DNA of 54,169 nt from Rhizaria sp. SCN 62-66 (taxonomy: Eukaryota; Rhizaria, unplaced). Both the position numbers and the translations under genes were made by a program. How positions within the stretch are numbered: position 1 is the first letter of the stretch; every line of letters begins with the position of its first letter. Location: contig MEDY01000192.1 in assembly GCA_001724265.1 (NCBI GenBank), forward strand, positions 1 through 54,169, read 5' to 3'. Shown here piece by piece: positions 11,301 through 23,462 of this stretch. The notes below the pieces were generated by a model that saw only the letters and a program-made list of their open reading frames with translations, did not search any database and was not told the origin of the DNA.

Positions 11301-14300
11301 CGACGGTGGGCGGCACGGTCGCGGGCTTGGCCTCGAGCAGCGCCGCAACGTCGTCGAGCGCGAAGACGCGTGCGTTTCCGCTGGCAGACACCACGAGCAG
11401 GTGCGTGTCGCGGGTAAGAGACGCCGCGGCGGCCACGGCGGCGGTCGCCGACACAGCGCCAGATCTAGCACCCGCGCCTGCGCCCGCACCCGTGCCCGCG
11501 CCCGCGCGCGCACCGCTGCTGTTGCTGTTAGACTTCGCAGCGGAGTGGAGCGCAGGGCCTGAGCCAGAGGCAGGAACGGTGTGGCGCGGGCAGACGGCAA
11601 AACGCGCGGCGTCGGGCGAGGGCGCAAAGCGCATCAGGGGGGGCTGCGGCTCAGTCTTCTTCTCGCCCTTGCCGCCAGACACGGCTGCGGCGGAGGCCGC
11701 GGCGGCAGCGGCGGCGGCTGCGGCGGCAGCGGCAGCGGCGGCGGAACCCGCTCCCGTGGCCGCGGCTGCTGCTGCTGCTGCGGCTGCTGCTGCAGCGGCG
11801 GAGGCAGCAGCAGCGGCGGCAGCAGCGGCGGCGCCCGTGCCGGTGCCTGCAGAAGGGTCGGTGACGCTGGTGTCGGGCTCACCGCCGACAGAGGCGAGGA
11901 TGGCCATGTTGGTCACGGCGTCGGGCGCGGCGCGCGCGAGCGTGTGCAGCAGCGTGAGCGAGCCCGTGACGTAGCGCAGCACGTGGATGTCACCGTCGTC
12001 AGTGCCCGCAAAGAGCAGCGTCACAGTGTCGCCGGCACCAGCGGTCGCGGAGACCGACGCAGCCGCGGAGGCGGAGGTCGCTGTCCCGCCGATGTGGCTT
12101 ACACTCGCGTTGTTGGCGCTGGCATTACCGTTTGCGTTGGCGGGGGCAGCGGGGAGACGGAGGGACGCAAACAGCATGCTCGTGACCGACGCAGCGCCAG
12201 GCGAGACGGCCAGGACTGACGACTGAGCGCCGCCAGTGCTGCCGATACTAATGCTGCCCGCGCCACCAGCAGCCACACTGCCAGCGGTCGCGTTGCTGGC
12301 GCCGTTCGCAGACTGGGCCGCGCAGTCGCCAGCAGCAACGCCAGCGCTAGCGCTACTATTGCTGTTACTGTTCGCGTTCGCAGCAGCGGAGCCGGAGGTA
12401 ACAGTCGTGAGCATCGGCGGCGCAAGCCCAGCGCTACTGCCCGCGCCCACACTGCCAGTGCTGTTGCTGTTCGCAGCCGCAGCAGCGCTGAGCGGGTCAC
12501 CGGGCAGCCAAGGGCACTTGGCCGTGCGCGCGCGCCCTGGCGCCGCGGCGACACGAGCCATGCGCGCGCCGCGCACGACGGCCTCGGCCTCCGCGGGCGT
12601 GAGAGAAGGCGGGAGCGCGATTGAGGCGATAACGCGCGTGGATTCTTGGTTCCACAGCACGACCTCGCCGGAGCTGGTGCCCGTGGCGAGCGCGGAGCCC
12701 AGCGCGGCGACCGAGGTGATGTCGACGCCGGGCGCCAGACGCGCGTGCTCGAAGGGCTGCGCGGTGGCGGGCGCGCTGGGGTCAGGCCAGCGCAGCACGG
12801 GGAGGTCCCAGCCCGTGCCCACGAGCGTGTGGTCCGTGCGCGGCAGGTGCAGCAGCGCAGCAACCTCCTTGTTGTTGATGGGTACGTAGTCGTGGACGAG
12901 CCCGCCGTTGTGGATGTTCCACATGCACACGCAGCCGGAGCGGAAACCCGTGATCAAACGCCGTCCGCGCACGTCGACGCACACCGCGGTGACCGGGGAG
13001 CCGCCGCGCGAGCCGTTGCCGCCGCCAGCGCCGGAGCCGCCGCCGGAGCTGCGCGAGACCACGACGGCGCTCGTGCCAACAGAGGCCGAGGCAGAGCCGG
13101 CGCCCGCGGAGGTGGCCGCGCCCGACGCGCCGCTGCGCCCGTCACCGCCCTGTTGCGGCGGCGCTGCGGTGAACTCAAACACCGCGCGGCCCGTCTCGAG
13201 CGACCACAAGTGCACGACGCCGTCCGCGCCGACCGAGAGCAGCTGGTTAAACAGCGGCGAGTGGCCGAGCCCGACGACGAGCGACGCGTGCGCAGGGAAC
13301 CCCGTGCGCGCGCGGTTGCCTGGCGCGACTTGCGTGGGCCAGAGGCGGAAGCGCGGGCCGGCAGTGATGAGCCGTTGGTTCTCGTAGTCAAACGCAGCAG
13401 ACGTGACTGCGTTGACGGGCGCGTAGTCATGCGAGTCGACCGACACGGAGAGACAGCGCATGGTGCGGATGTCAAACACGCGGGTGCGCTTGTCGGCGCA
13501 CACGGCGAGCAACTGGTGGCACGGCTCGTTGGCGATGACTTGCACGACGCGCGACCCCGTGGGCAGCGAGCCGACAGTGGTGCCCAAGTGCGGATCCCAC
13601 AACGAGATGTGGTTGCTGAAGCCGACGGACGCGATCAGACGCCGCGTCGCCGCAAACGTGTAGATCCCCTTGCGGTGCCCGCCGCTGCCGCCGCTGCCGC
13701 CACCCGGCGCCGCCGCGTGGGGCTGCGCCCCAGCGCGCGCGAGGCCGCCGGCGCCGCCGCCGAGGATGCTGGGCAGACCCGCGGCCGCGGCGGCCGCAGC
13801 GGAGGGCGAGGCGGAGCCGCTGGACCCGGGTCCGTTAGAAAGCCCAGATGCCGCGTAACCCGACCCCATGCCGAGCCCCGTGCTGTTGCTGTTCAGCCCG
13901 CCGCCGTGGCCGTAGCTATTCGCGTTCATGTTCGCGTTGGCAGTGCTGGCGTTGGCGCCGAGAAAGCGGATGCCTTCGCCGAGGCGGTGCACCGGCGCAA
14001 CAGCGAGCAGCCCGTCAGTGCCGCACGACACGAACGCGGCCAGGTGCGGGACGTACTGGATCTTGCTGATGACGTGGCCGGGGTGCGGCGCGTACGACAG
14101 AAGCTGGTGGCCCGCCAGACCGGGCGCGGCCAGCGGTTCGTTGTACAGAGACGCCAGCAAACCGCGACCGCCCTCGTTGTTGACGTAGCCGGCGCCGACG
14201 ATCGCGCTGTTGTTGCTGTAGTAGCTGCTGCTGCCGCTGCCCGGAGCAAAGGCGGCCGCGGACGAAAGCACGCCAACGTCATCACCGTCAGCGGCGGCCA

Positions 14301-17300
14301 GAGTGCGTCGGTAGTACGACACGAACGAGCCGACGCCCGTGGTGTCGTTGCGCTCGTCCTCGTCCACGTCCGGACCAAGCCCGCTGGCGCCGCCGAGCCG
14401 GCCTGCGCTGGCAGCGGCGTCGGGCGCGCTGCCAATGGCGCTGCCGCCGAGGCCCTGCGCAAACAGTCCCGCGCTGCCGTTGCTGATCGACAGCGCGGTA
14501 TTCCGCCCACCGGCGCTCGCGCCAGCGCCGCTGAGCGCGGCGGCGTTGGCGCTGGCGCTGTTGGTGATGACAGGCACTGCGCTAGTATGCGCGGGCGCGC
14601 ACGGCAGTCCGCGCGACGCGAGGCCGTACACAGTCACCGTGCCAGTCACGTCGCCCGCTATGAGCGCGTTGTCGACCGTGTCGAGCGCGACTGTGAGCTG
14701 CGGCGTTGTGAACAGATCCGTCAAGTGGCACCCAGTGCCGGCGCGCGGGCCTGACGTGGGGCCGTGCGAGAACAGATACGTGAAGCGGTTTTGACCGGCG
14801 ACGACGATCTGCCGCCCGCTGCGCCAGTAGCACAGCGCGGAGTGCGGCAAACCAGGCGGGCGCGCGGAGGACCGGCCGCCGCCTCTCGACTGCCCGCGGT
14901 GCCCGCGGTGGCTGCCGCGGCCGGAGGTGGAAGCGCGAGACTCGATGTCACTGCCGCTGTCGCTGTTGCTGTGGCCGTTGGTGTTTTGCGCATCGCCGTC
15001 GCCGTCGCCGTAGTAGCCGAGGCTGTTGTGTGCGCCGTCGTTGTTGTCGTTCTCGCTGTTGTCACTGCCAGCGTTGCCATCGTCGCTCTTTCCGACGAAT
15101 CCACGAGCCTTGCTACTGTTGCTGTTGCTGCTACTGTTGGGACCGCGGAATGCACTGGGCAACGCCGCCGCCGCGGTGGCGGATAGGCGCGCGCGCCCGG
15201 GATCGACGACGCGGCCGCGGCGGAACGTGGGCTCGCCACGGCCCTTCGACGAGTGAACACCCTTAGTCGACGACAACGAGGAGGAACCCTTAGATCGCGC
15301 CGCGCCGCCCTTGGACCGCGCCGTCTCAGCGCCAGAGGCCGTCATACGCGCAGTCTTACCGGCATCGCCGTCGTCGCCACTGCTATAATTGTTCGTAAAC
15401 TCACTGTCGCTACCGTTGTTGTTGCTATTGTAGTAGCCGTCATGGTCTGAGCCCGCGCCGCCCGAGTCAGATCCGCTTTCATAGCCGCCCCAGCGCGTGC
15501 GCCGGCCGCGCGGCGCCGACGTCCCGGCGCTCAGCGCCGCCGCCGCGCGCGCCGCGGCCGCCGCCGCGCCGCTGCCACCGCCGCCGCTGCCGGTGTGGTA
15601 CGCACTCGCGGCCGGCGGGGGCGCACCGCGCTGCAGTCCGAGCGCGGTCTCCCGCGCGCGCGCAAGCACGACGGCGCGCAGATCGTCCACGGTGACGCCG
15701 CGCGCGCTGCTGCTGCTGGCCGTGGCGCCACCCGTGGAGCCAGGGTCGGAGAGCAGCGCGCGCGGGCCAATCAACGCTGCGGCGGCGTCGACCAGGGACG
15801 CAGCGGCGCGGCCGCCGCCGCTTGCGTTGCCGTTGCCGCCGAGGCCCGCGCCGGCGCCGTTGCCGGCCGCGAAGTGGTGCGCGCCGGCGCCGCGAGCGCT
15901 GCTAGTGCCGCCGCTGCCGCCGCCGCTGCTGCCAGGGCCGCCGCCGCGCCCGCGCGCCGCCGCGACGGCCGCCGCGCGCGCCGATGCGCCGCCGAGGTGG
16001 GCGTAGCGCGGGCGCGAGTACGACGCCGAGGCGAGCGAGCCAGCGGCAGCGGCGGCGGCGGCGGCGGCGGAGGACGACGCCGAGGACTGCTGCAGCAAGT
16101 ACTGGCTACCGTCGTAGGTGTTGCTGGCGCTCGCCGCGCCAGAGCCGGCGCCGGTCGTGGCCGTGCCCGCGGTGGGAAACGCGGACCGCAGTACGGCCTG
16201 CGCGGCGGCGGAGGACGACGGCAGCGCCGCGGCGGTCGCAAGAGTGGGGCCCTTGCGGCGGCCGCGGCTGGAGAAGCCGCCGCTGATCGAAGACAGCGCT
16301 TTGGGGTTGTTCGCGTTCGCATTATTCAGGCTGTTACTGTTGTTGATAGAGGGCAGGGCAAGGAGGTCGTACTCGCTCAGATGCTCGTCGATCTGGCTCT
16401 GCTCCAGTGCCGCCGCGGCCGCCGCAGCCGCGCCACCGGCGCCCGTGTTGGCGTTGCCGTCGCCGTCGTCATCGCTGTCGCCAGCTGTCGGCACGGCGCT
16501 GCTCCAACGCGCCTTGCGCCCGCGCCGCCCGCTGCCCGCACCGCCGCCGGCGTTGACGAGTGCGCCACCGCCGCCGCCGAGCCCGCCCGCGAGGGAGAAC
16601 TGCGCGATAGCCTGGCCGGCCGCGGTGACGGCGTGCTGTGACGCGCTCGACGACGCCCCCGCGCCGCTGCCGCTGCCGCCCGTGCCGGCGACGGCGGCAG
16701 TCGCAGCGGCGTAGGTCTGCGCGAGATCGGCCAGTCCATGCACCGGCAGCGTGGTCGCGTAGACGGCCGAAGCAGGGCCGGGCACGGTGTGCCAGAGGTG
16801 GATGTTGTGGTCAGAAGTCGAGAAGAGATACAGCGCGCCGGCGGCACCAGGCGCGCGCGCGACGGAGCCTGCGGGTGTAGTGAGTGAGCCCACGGTCGGG
16901 CCGACACCGATGCTGCCGCCGGCGTTGACTGCGGACGCGTTGGGCGCGGCGGCCGTCGCAGCGGCAGCGGCCGCGGACGCCAGACTCGCGCCGCCAGCGC
17001 TACCGCCAGCAGTCGCCGGCGCGGCCGCAGTCGCGGGCGTGCCGCCGCTCGCACCAGCTGCGGATGCGCCGCTGCCACTGCTGCTGTTGCTGGCGCCAGC
17101 GGAGGTGCCACCGATAGCCTGCGTGATCGCAAGCGCGGCGACGTCTGCAGTGAGGCCCGTGACGGTGGCCGGCAGCGCAGCGAGCGAGCCGGGCGCAGCT
17201 GCAGCAGCGCCGGCGCCAGCGGCCCCGTGGCTGCCAGTGCCCGCGGCCGCGTTGGCGGCGCCTGTGTCCGTGGACGGCACGACGAGCACACGCGTGATGA

Positions 17301-18963
17301 CGCCGCCGCCGCCGCGCCGGTCCGCGCGCTGCGGCGGGCGCGGGTCCTCGCGCAGTGAAAATGCGCCGCGCGCCGACACGCGCTGTGCTTCGAAGGCGAC
17401 TTCACGGTGCACGAAGGACAGGTACTCGATCCAGGTGAGGGAGCCGTCGTCGTTGGCGTCGATCTTGAGAAACAGCGCGTCCAAGTCCTCCGGCGGCATC
17501 GATAACAGCGAAGACAGGAGCGCAGTGAACTCGGGCCGGCGCAGACCGCTGTCGCGCGGACGGCGCTGCCAGATCCGGCCCAGGTCCGAGAGGGACTCGA
17601 TCACGCTCAGGTGGTTGTTGCTGTTGACGTTGCCTCCGCTGCCACTGTTAGTATTGCTATTACTGCCAGTGGTCGCAATGAGAGCCTTGGAGTCGCTCGA
17701 CGCGTTCGCCGTGTTGCTGTCGCCACTGGAACCGTAGGACGAAGAGGGCAGGAACGCGGCCGCAGCGGCCTCCGCAGCCGCAGCGATCGCAGCAGTGTCG
17801 CTGCCGCCGTCACCGTAAGCACTCGCCCCTGCGGACGCGTTGTTGCTGTTGAAGCTGCTGCTCTCGAACAAAGCCAGTTCGCTGTTGGCACCGTGCGCGG
17901 GGATGGCAATGCCGTCTGCGGCGGCGAGGGCGGCGGCCTCTTCCTCGGCCGCAGCGGCCGCGGCGCCCGCAGCCGCTGTCGCAGCAGCGCCTTTCTTTTT
18001 CCCAGCCCGCCCGTGACCGTGACCGCGGCCGTTACCGAGGCTGTTGCCGTGGTTGCTGCCGTGTTGGGCAGCGTCGGCGGCGCTGTAGTTGCCGGGGCCG
18101 AGCGCCAGCGCACGCTGCCGCGCGCGTTTCGCCGCGATTGCAGCGCCGGCGTTGCGGAGCTATGCGATTTGGATCGCCATCGCACTCGGAGCAGCCGCCG
18201 CAGCAGAAACCGCGGTTGTATTCGGCGCCGCGGTGGCGCCGGCGCCCGGAGTCAAGGGCTGCAGCTGCGACGGCTGCCGCTGCAGCTGCTGCTGTGGATT
18301 GGCGGCGTTGACGTTGATGTCGCTGCCGTCCTGGTGCTTGCGGATGGCGCGGTGGGCGTCGACGAGCGAGGTTTTGCTGTGTGAAGCGAGGAGTTTGACG
18401 CCGTGCCATGCGGCCCACACGCGCTCGGACGCGCCGGAGCCCGTGAGGCCGTACTGCGCGAGCGCGACGGCGCGCGGGTCACGCTCAGCCTGTGCAGCAG
18501 CTGTTTCTGACGCAGCCGTTGCAGCTCCGGTCGAGGCGAGACGCTGCGAGCCCTGCAGCTCGCCAGACGCAGAGAACGAGCCCGCGGGCGCCGCAACGCT
18601 GCTGGGCAACAACGCGGGGTTCGCCGGGTACTGCTGCGACTGGCCGTACGAAGCTTGAGACGCGTGCGAAGGGTTTGACGAGTGGAGCGCGGTGCGCAGC
18701 ATCTGCGCCCACTGGTTTGGCGACTGGCGCGCGGGGATGTCGCGGCCGAGCATCGCGGCCATGCGCTGCGGAAGAGACTCGCGCCGGGCCGCGTCGGACG
18801 TCATAAACGAGCCTGATGAGCCCGCGCTGTGGGCCGTGGCGCTGCTGCTCGAGCTAGCGCTTGCTGAGGCAGCGGGGTCTAGTGGGGGAATGATTGGGGA
18901 GAGCAGCGACGGGGACGGCGAGCCCGAGTGGCTCCGGGAAGAGTCCGCCGGCGCGCGACTCAT
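8347..18963 (-). CDS. Giant EF-hand + WD40 protein, WDR49/CFAP337-like; frame contains one in-frame TAG at 18160-18162
   Basis: One frame runs from ATG (18963) to TGA (8347-8349): 3539 codons, interrupted only by a TAG at codon 268. After the TAG the frame has no Met for about 220 codons, so a separate downstream gene is unlikely. A canonical EF-hand loop (DANDDGSLTWIE, residues 502-513) precedes scattered WD40 repeats. Examples are STSDHNIHLWHTVP (~720), FVSCGTDGLLAVAP (~1650), SVGFSNHISLWDPHLG (~1770), CVCMWNIHNGG (~2020), GDIHVLRYVTGS (~2330) and TASDNGQVRVWSRVGQ (~2810). EF-hand followed by WD repeats is the WDR49/WDR64/EFCAB8 pattern, a group linked to axonemes. The usual size is about 700-1100 aa, so Ala, Ser/Gly and Asn runs between blades account for most of the length. 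The C-terminal segment LQVKPLQWPDAVFRK looks conserved. No intron was identified. Confidence 0.8.
18160..18162 (-). other. In-frame TAG codon inside the WDR49-like reading frame
   Basis: Codon 268 reads TAG between AMAIQIA and LRNAGAAIAAKRARQRALAL. Both sides share one frame and similar GC-rich codon use. No GTACG donor exists nearby. The only short GT...AG excision that keeps frame (51 nt, starting GTTTCT) does not fit this genome's introns. Readthrough, reassignment, mutation or sequencing error are the alternatives. Confidence 0.75.
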
Positions 18964-20336
18964 AGAGACGCGTGAGAGAGCGTCGCCGAGGTCGGCGGCT
19001 TTGGGGAGTGTGACGGAAAGGGAGGAGACGGTGGGAGAAGTGGAGTTGGCTGTTACTCGCTTGGCAACTGAACGAGGTTTGAAATCAGGTGAAAATCGGA
19101 GTGAGATAAGAGTATATAAAAATGTTATTAAGTGTGTGTGTACAAGTAATACATAATAATATCATAGTAAAAAGGAATTTTAACTGACAGCTATTTGAGC
19201 GTGGTGTTTCGACGAAAAGTGAGGTGTCCTTAGGTCTTGGGAGACCCAGTTGGCCATCGCAGCGAAGAACCGCTGAATACAAGGCACAGCCCATTTCTCA
19301 AGTCACTTTGAGCTTATCTGATCATCAGTTGCGATATAGACATCACAAGTAGAGTTACTACGTTTATTCAGACCTGCACCGAAAATATTATTTCATCAAG
19401 TGCTTTTTGTCGCGACAATCCTGACCCAAGTGTGAACATCTAGCAGGTGTATTGAGAGAGCTTGCGCATTATCTCCCCGCCCTGTTGCACGCGCACCGTG
19501 CTATCAGAGCAAATAGAAACACGAACAGCACCGCACGCAGCGCACAGAGAGAGAGAAAACAGGACAACAACGTCGCCCTGACTAATGACAGCGTTTAAGA
19601 GCGTATATACTTAGCAAATCTAAGCCATTTCACGCCAGACGCACAGCGCACCCCCGGGTTAGCTGAGGCCACAACAAAGAAGAAAAGAGAAAGGAAAGAG
19701 TGATAGAGTAGAGAGTGAATGTGTGTGTGTGTGCGTGCGCGGAGCTGGTTGTTGTTGCCGTACATGACAGATTTCGTGTTGCGAGTTTCGATGAAACAGA
19801 TAACAACATGAACGCAGTACCATGCACGCACACACAGATTGAAAACAAACGTAAACTAAAAAAAGCAAAAAAAAGAGAAGAGGCAGTACCACTATTAATT
19901 CTGTAGCTGTCTTACGTACGTCCCACGTAGAAAAATAGCAAGCTATCTGAGTTAGTTAGTACCGCAACAACGAAACTACAGCAAAATAGATGAAAAACAA
20001 ACACAGAGCAAAACCAAACAACAACAAAAACAAATTGAGCCACCATAAACCATGTTATGTTAGCAGTCCGAATCCGCTTAGACCAGAGCTAGAACTACAA
20101 ACAAAGGATGACTATTCTAATGAAAGACTCGAGCGTCTGTGCGTGTGTGCGTAGCCGTGACAGGCATAAATAATAAAGTCACGACTTTTGTGTGAGAAAG
20201 AAAGAAAGAAAAGCGAAAAACACATACAGCCTCAAATCCGTAGATGTCATCCTTTATAACCGTTCATATTTGATGCGTTGCACCCACACGCACTTACATC
20301 GCACGTAAGCAAGCATCAAGTACTTAGACTAGGTCC
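18964..20336. other. Intergenic: WDR49-like promoter and elongase 3' flank
   Basis: About 1.37 kb, AT- and A-rich, with a (GT)n run near 19720-19735 and GA-rich stretches (19545-19560, 19675-19715). Read on +, AATAATAAAG at about 20168 is unrelated to the minus-strand genes. No coding frame or RNA gene is credible. A possible RFX-type inverted repeat lies at 19052-19068, about 90 bp before the WDR49-like ATG. Confidence 0.5.
19052..19068. promoter_or_regulatory. Possible X-box-like inverted repeat (GTTACT-N5-GGCAAC)
   Basis: On the plus strand GTTACT and GGCAAC half-sites are separated by 5 bases. RFX X-boxes (GTNRCC-N0-3-RGYAAC) sit within about 150 bp of ciliary gene starts, as this one does (about 90 bp from the ATG at 18963). 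The spacing is longer than the known consensus, so this is only a candidate. Confidence 0.25.
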
Positions 20337-21278
20337 TTAGTCGAGCTTCTTAGACGCGCCGCCCGCCTTGCCGCCAACCACAGGCACGGGAGAAATGGGC
20401 GAGCCCGCGCCCGAGGGCGTGGCGTGCGGGTAACTGCGCTCACTCTGCTTCACAGCATCCTTGGTGGAGCCGGTGGCGGCGGCGGGAGTGCGGGGCTTCT
20501 TGCAGATGTACTGCTCAGCGAAGAAGCGGATGAAGAAGAGCAAGTAAACAGGGACGAAGAGGTAAGGAACGAGGTAAGCGAACGGCTCGCGCTGGAGGAA
20601 ATCCGAGTAGGCGGCGCAGTTGCGGGAGACCTCTGACCAGATGAAGGTGCCGGTCATCAGCTGGATGATCTGCGCACCAGTGATGAGCGGGCGGACAAAC
20701 ATCGGGAGACGGAAGGCGTAGTGGTAGTACATCAGCGAGTGGACAAAGCCGTTGAGCAGCAGGCCGACCTTGTTCGCGCCGGGGGTCGCGGCGGTGTGAA
20801 GGAAGCAGAACACGGTTGTCGCGTGGTGATAGCAGTGCAGGAAGCCGATCTTCTGCAGCGATTGCCCGCGCCAGATGAGGATCGCGGTGTCGAGCCACTC
20901 CCAGATCTTGCTCACGGTGAACGACAGCGACAGCAAGTGGTACCATCCGGGCAGCGGCTTGCAGAGGTACGACTGGTAGTCGGAGATCTCGCCCGATGAG
21001 ACCATGTGGTACAGAGTGCCCACACACGCGAGCGTTGAGTAGAGGAACAGACCGATGTAGTGGTACTTGGAGATGACGGCGAGAACCTCCTTCGAGGGCT
21101 TAATGGCCGGAAAAAGCACGTAGATGCAGAAGAGGTACGCGACGGTGGTGCCGAAAGTGGCGAGGTAAGGGAACCATCCGCCCCAGTGGATCGTGGTGTT
21201 GAAGTACGGCAGGTCGGTGATGAGACCCTCGGCCAGCGTGAACGTGTACCGGGGAGCGTCCACCAGCACAGACGACAT
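20337..21278 (-). CDS. ELO-family very-long-chain fatty acid elongase (3-ketoacyl-CoA synthase)
   Basis: Single exon, 313 aa, ATG at 21278 (MSSVLVDAPRYTF), TAA stop. The open frame extends 13 codons upstream without an ATG, so this Met is chosen. It carries the ELO histidine box FLHCYHHATT (His148, His151, His152), the preceding KIWEWLDT motif (125-131) and the NGFVHSLMYYHYAF motif (176-189). There are about six to seven hydrophobic segments, as in a polytopic ER membrane enzyme. The protein ends SKKLD, so lysines at -4 and -3 form a KKXX ER-retrieval signal. It condenses malonyl-CoA with an acyl-CoA in fatty-acid elongation. Length matches the family (270-330 aa). Whether it prefers saturated or polyunsaturated substrates cannot be told. 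It is intron-free and flanked by two long intergenic regions. Confidence 0.93.
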   Translation of the reverse strand: MSSVLVDAPRYTFTLAEGLITDLPYFNTTIHWGGWFPYLATFGTTVAYLFCIYVLFPAIKPSKEVLAVISKYHYIGLFLYSTLACVGTLYHMVSSGEISDYQSYLCKPLPGWYHLLSLSFTVSKIWEWLDTAILIWRGQSLQKIGFLHCYHHATTVFCFLHTAATPGANKVGLLLNGFVHSLMYYHYAFRLPMFVRPLITGAQIIQLMTGTFIWSEVSRNCAAYSDFLQREPFAYLVPYLFVPVYLLFFIRFFAEQYICKKPRTPAAATGSTKDAVKQSERSYPHATPSGAGSPISPVPVVGGKAGGASKKLD

Positions 21279-22537
21279 GTCAGCGACTGTTAAAGGCGAA
21301 CGTAGGGCGCGAAGCAAGAGGGCGGAAAAGCAGAGCGTGGGAGAGAGGGTGTGAGAGAGCGGCGGTTAGAAATAAGAGCGGTGACGCTGTTCCGAGATTC
21401 TAGAGAGAGGTGGCGTCAGAAATTCGTTCCGAACGATTTAGCGCACAGAAGGCGACGCGAGCGCAGCGTAAAAAGAAGGTGAATAAAAACGATTGCACAA
21501 AAGGTGCGCAAATCTAACGATGAATATGTGCTTTCGGCGTTTAAGAAGGCATGACATGGCTTGAGAGCGGAAAGAATAGTCGCGTGCGTTAGCGGCGTGG
21601 GTCAGCAGCTCGGCACACTTCTGTGCTGTATCTTATGCGTTGATTGCGCCGGCGTTTTTGCAACACAAAAAACGCAACAGAAAAAGTACTGAAGTGCGCT
21701 TCGCAACGCAATATCCAAGCATACACAGCGCAGGCTTGCCGGAAGCGAACTGAGAGCGTGACCCGCAAGATTGGAGGGGGATCGGCGGGCAACAGGCTTC
21801 AGAGCCGTGAATCTTACACATTTAGTGCTAGATTAAACAAAAATAGCTACTCGCGCCATCGGGCTACCGTTAAGAGCCTAAACTTTTCCATTATACGATG
21901 TCTTTTACGCAACCAAGCATTCCGAATGCGATGCCTGCGGACTCCACGCTAGGGGTTGCGGCCAGACCTCAAATACTAAAGACGGCTTATGCGGTTGAAA
22001 TTGTCACGGCACCAATCAAACGGCATTATAACTCAAAGGCCACAGAAACTTGCATGTGATGATGCAGATTTAACGCCAAAAAATGTGCGTATATTGTAAA
22101 ATTTGATGTTTATGGGTTCGGACTCAATTCCCGTCACTTTGCCCAGACGATTTTTTGCGAACCGGTCTCGCGCCGAAATTGACCGAATTGATTTGGGTCG
22201 GCCGTGGCTGACATCAAAACAGGTCTATCAGCGCTCAAAGGCTTCGACAGTTTAAATACTACGCACATATTGGCATTTTCTGGCATATATTTCTCTTATT
22301 CCGTTTAATTATGCTCTCTGGATCGACAGTCTTCCCCCAGTACACGTCATTGCCCGCTCACCCTTTCCACCCGTTGTTGCATTTCGTTGCCGCCATCTTT
22401 CACCCACGCCCGCGTCTTCAGCCTGCTCTGCTACGACTCAGCGCTTGAGCACCCGGTTAAAACTACTTGTATTTATCTTGTCGCACCGACAGCACCTGAT
22501 TCGCCTGACACCGCGCCGCGTGCACTCGTGATCTCCG
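21279..22537. other. Intergenic: divergent promoter region between ELO (-) and SNRNP40 (+)
   Basis: About 1.26 kb, AT-rich over 21600-22340 and pyrimidine-rich near 22340-22400. Both flanking genes point outward, so it must contain two promoters. TTTAAATAC (about 22250) and TTTAATTATG (about 22306) are weak TATA-like elements for SNRNP40. No gene or structured RNA is recognised. Confidence 0.5.
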
Positions 22538-23402
22538 ATGTCTCTGGTCGCGCTTCCGTCTGCCCAGTCCTCGGCCCTGGTCGCCTCCGCGGGCTCCGCG
22601 CTCTCAGCCACGCGCACCAGTACGCTCCCCGTGCCCACGCTGCACCTTGCGGGCCACTCCGGCGCCGTTAACGCCGCCGCATTTTCTCCCGACGGCACGT
22701 GGCTCGCCACGGGAGGCCAGGACTGCAACATCCTCCTCTGGGACCTCTCCCCCTCTACCAACCCTGCTACCGCGGCCGCGGCGGGCCCCTCGTCGTGCGT
22801 GAACACGGCCGTGCTGTCGGGGCACCGCGCGGACGTGCTGCAGCTTGCCTGGACGCCCGACTCGGCGCTCATCGCATCCGCCGCGGCCGACGGAGGCGCC
22901 TTTTGGGACGCCGAGACCGCGACTCGCGTTAAGCGGCTCCGGCACAGGCTCACGGTCACTTCTGTCGCCACTGCACGGTCGGGCCCCGCGATGGCGCTCA
23001 CAGGCAGCGACGACAAGACGGCCGCGCTCTGGGAGCCCCGTTGCAAGGAGGCAACTGCTGTGTTTAACTGCCCTTACCAGGTCACTGCTGTCGCACTCAC
23101 TCCGGATGTACGTCGCATATTTCTCTCTCGTATCAACGTTAATCAACAAAAGTATTCAGTTTAACACGATGCCATTTTTATTGCATTTTTAAATTTTTAG
23201 ATTTTATTGCGATTTACGTTGACCTTGATCTCTATATCTCACTTTCTATGTCACGCTTTTGTTGTTGTGATTCGCTTGGCGTATCGCAGGCTGCTTTTGC
23301 GTTCACGGGTGGTCTCGACGAGGTGATCCGCTGCTGGGACCCCCGCCGCACCGAAAAGCCCGTCTACACCCTCCAGGTACGTTCTTCAATCACTCAAACA
23401 AC

Positions 23403-23462
<60 letters not shown>

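Noticed and set aside
12646-14754. A 702-codon plus-strand open frame opposite the WDR49-like gene
   Set aside because: It is the antisense shadow of WD40 coding sequence. GC-rich Ala/Gly codons rarely make stops on the other strand. It has no recognisable domain and an Arg/Ala-skewed composition.
18160-18215. A 51-nt intron removing the TAG in the WDR49-like gene
   Set aside because: A GTTTCT...CATAG excision would keep frame but is far shorter than the other introns (about 110-240 bp), lacks the GTACG donor and is as GC-rich as its flanks.
22110-22140. tRNA T-loop-like GGTTCGGACTCAATTCCC
   Set aside because: The stem does not pair as a T arm and no acceptor or anticodon arm could be drawn around it.
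22050-22215. C/D-box snoRNA suggested by TGATGA (about 22057) and CTGA (about 22208)
   Set aside because: The boxes are too far apart, there is no terminal stem, and such short motifs are expected by chance.
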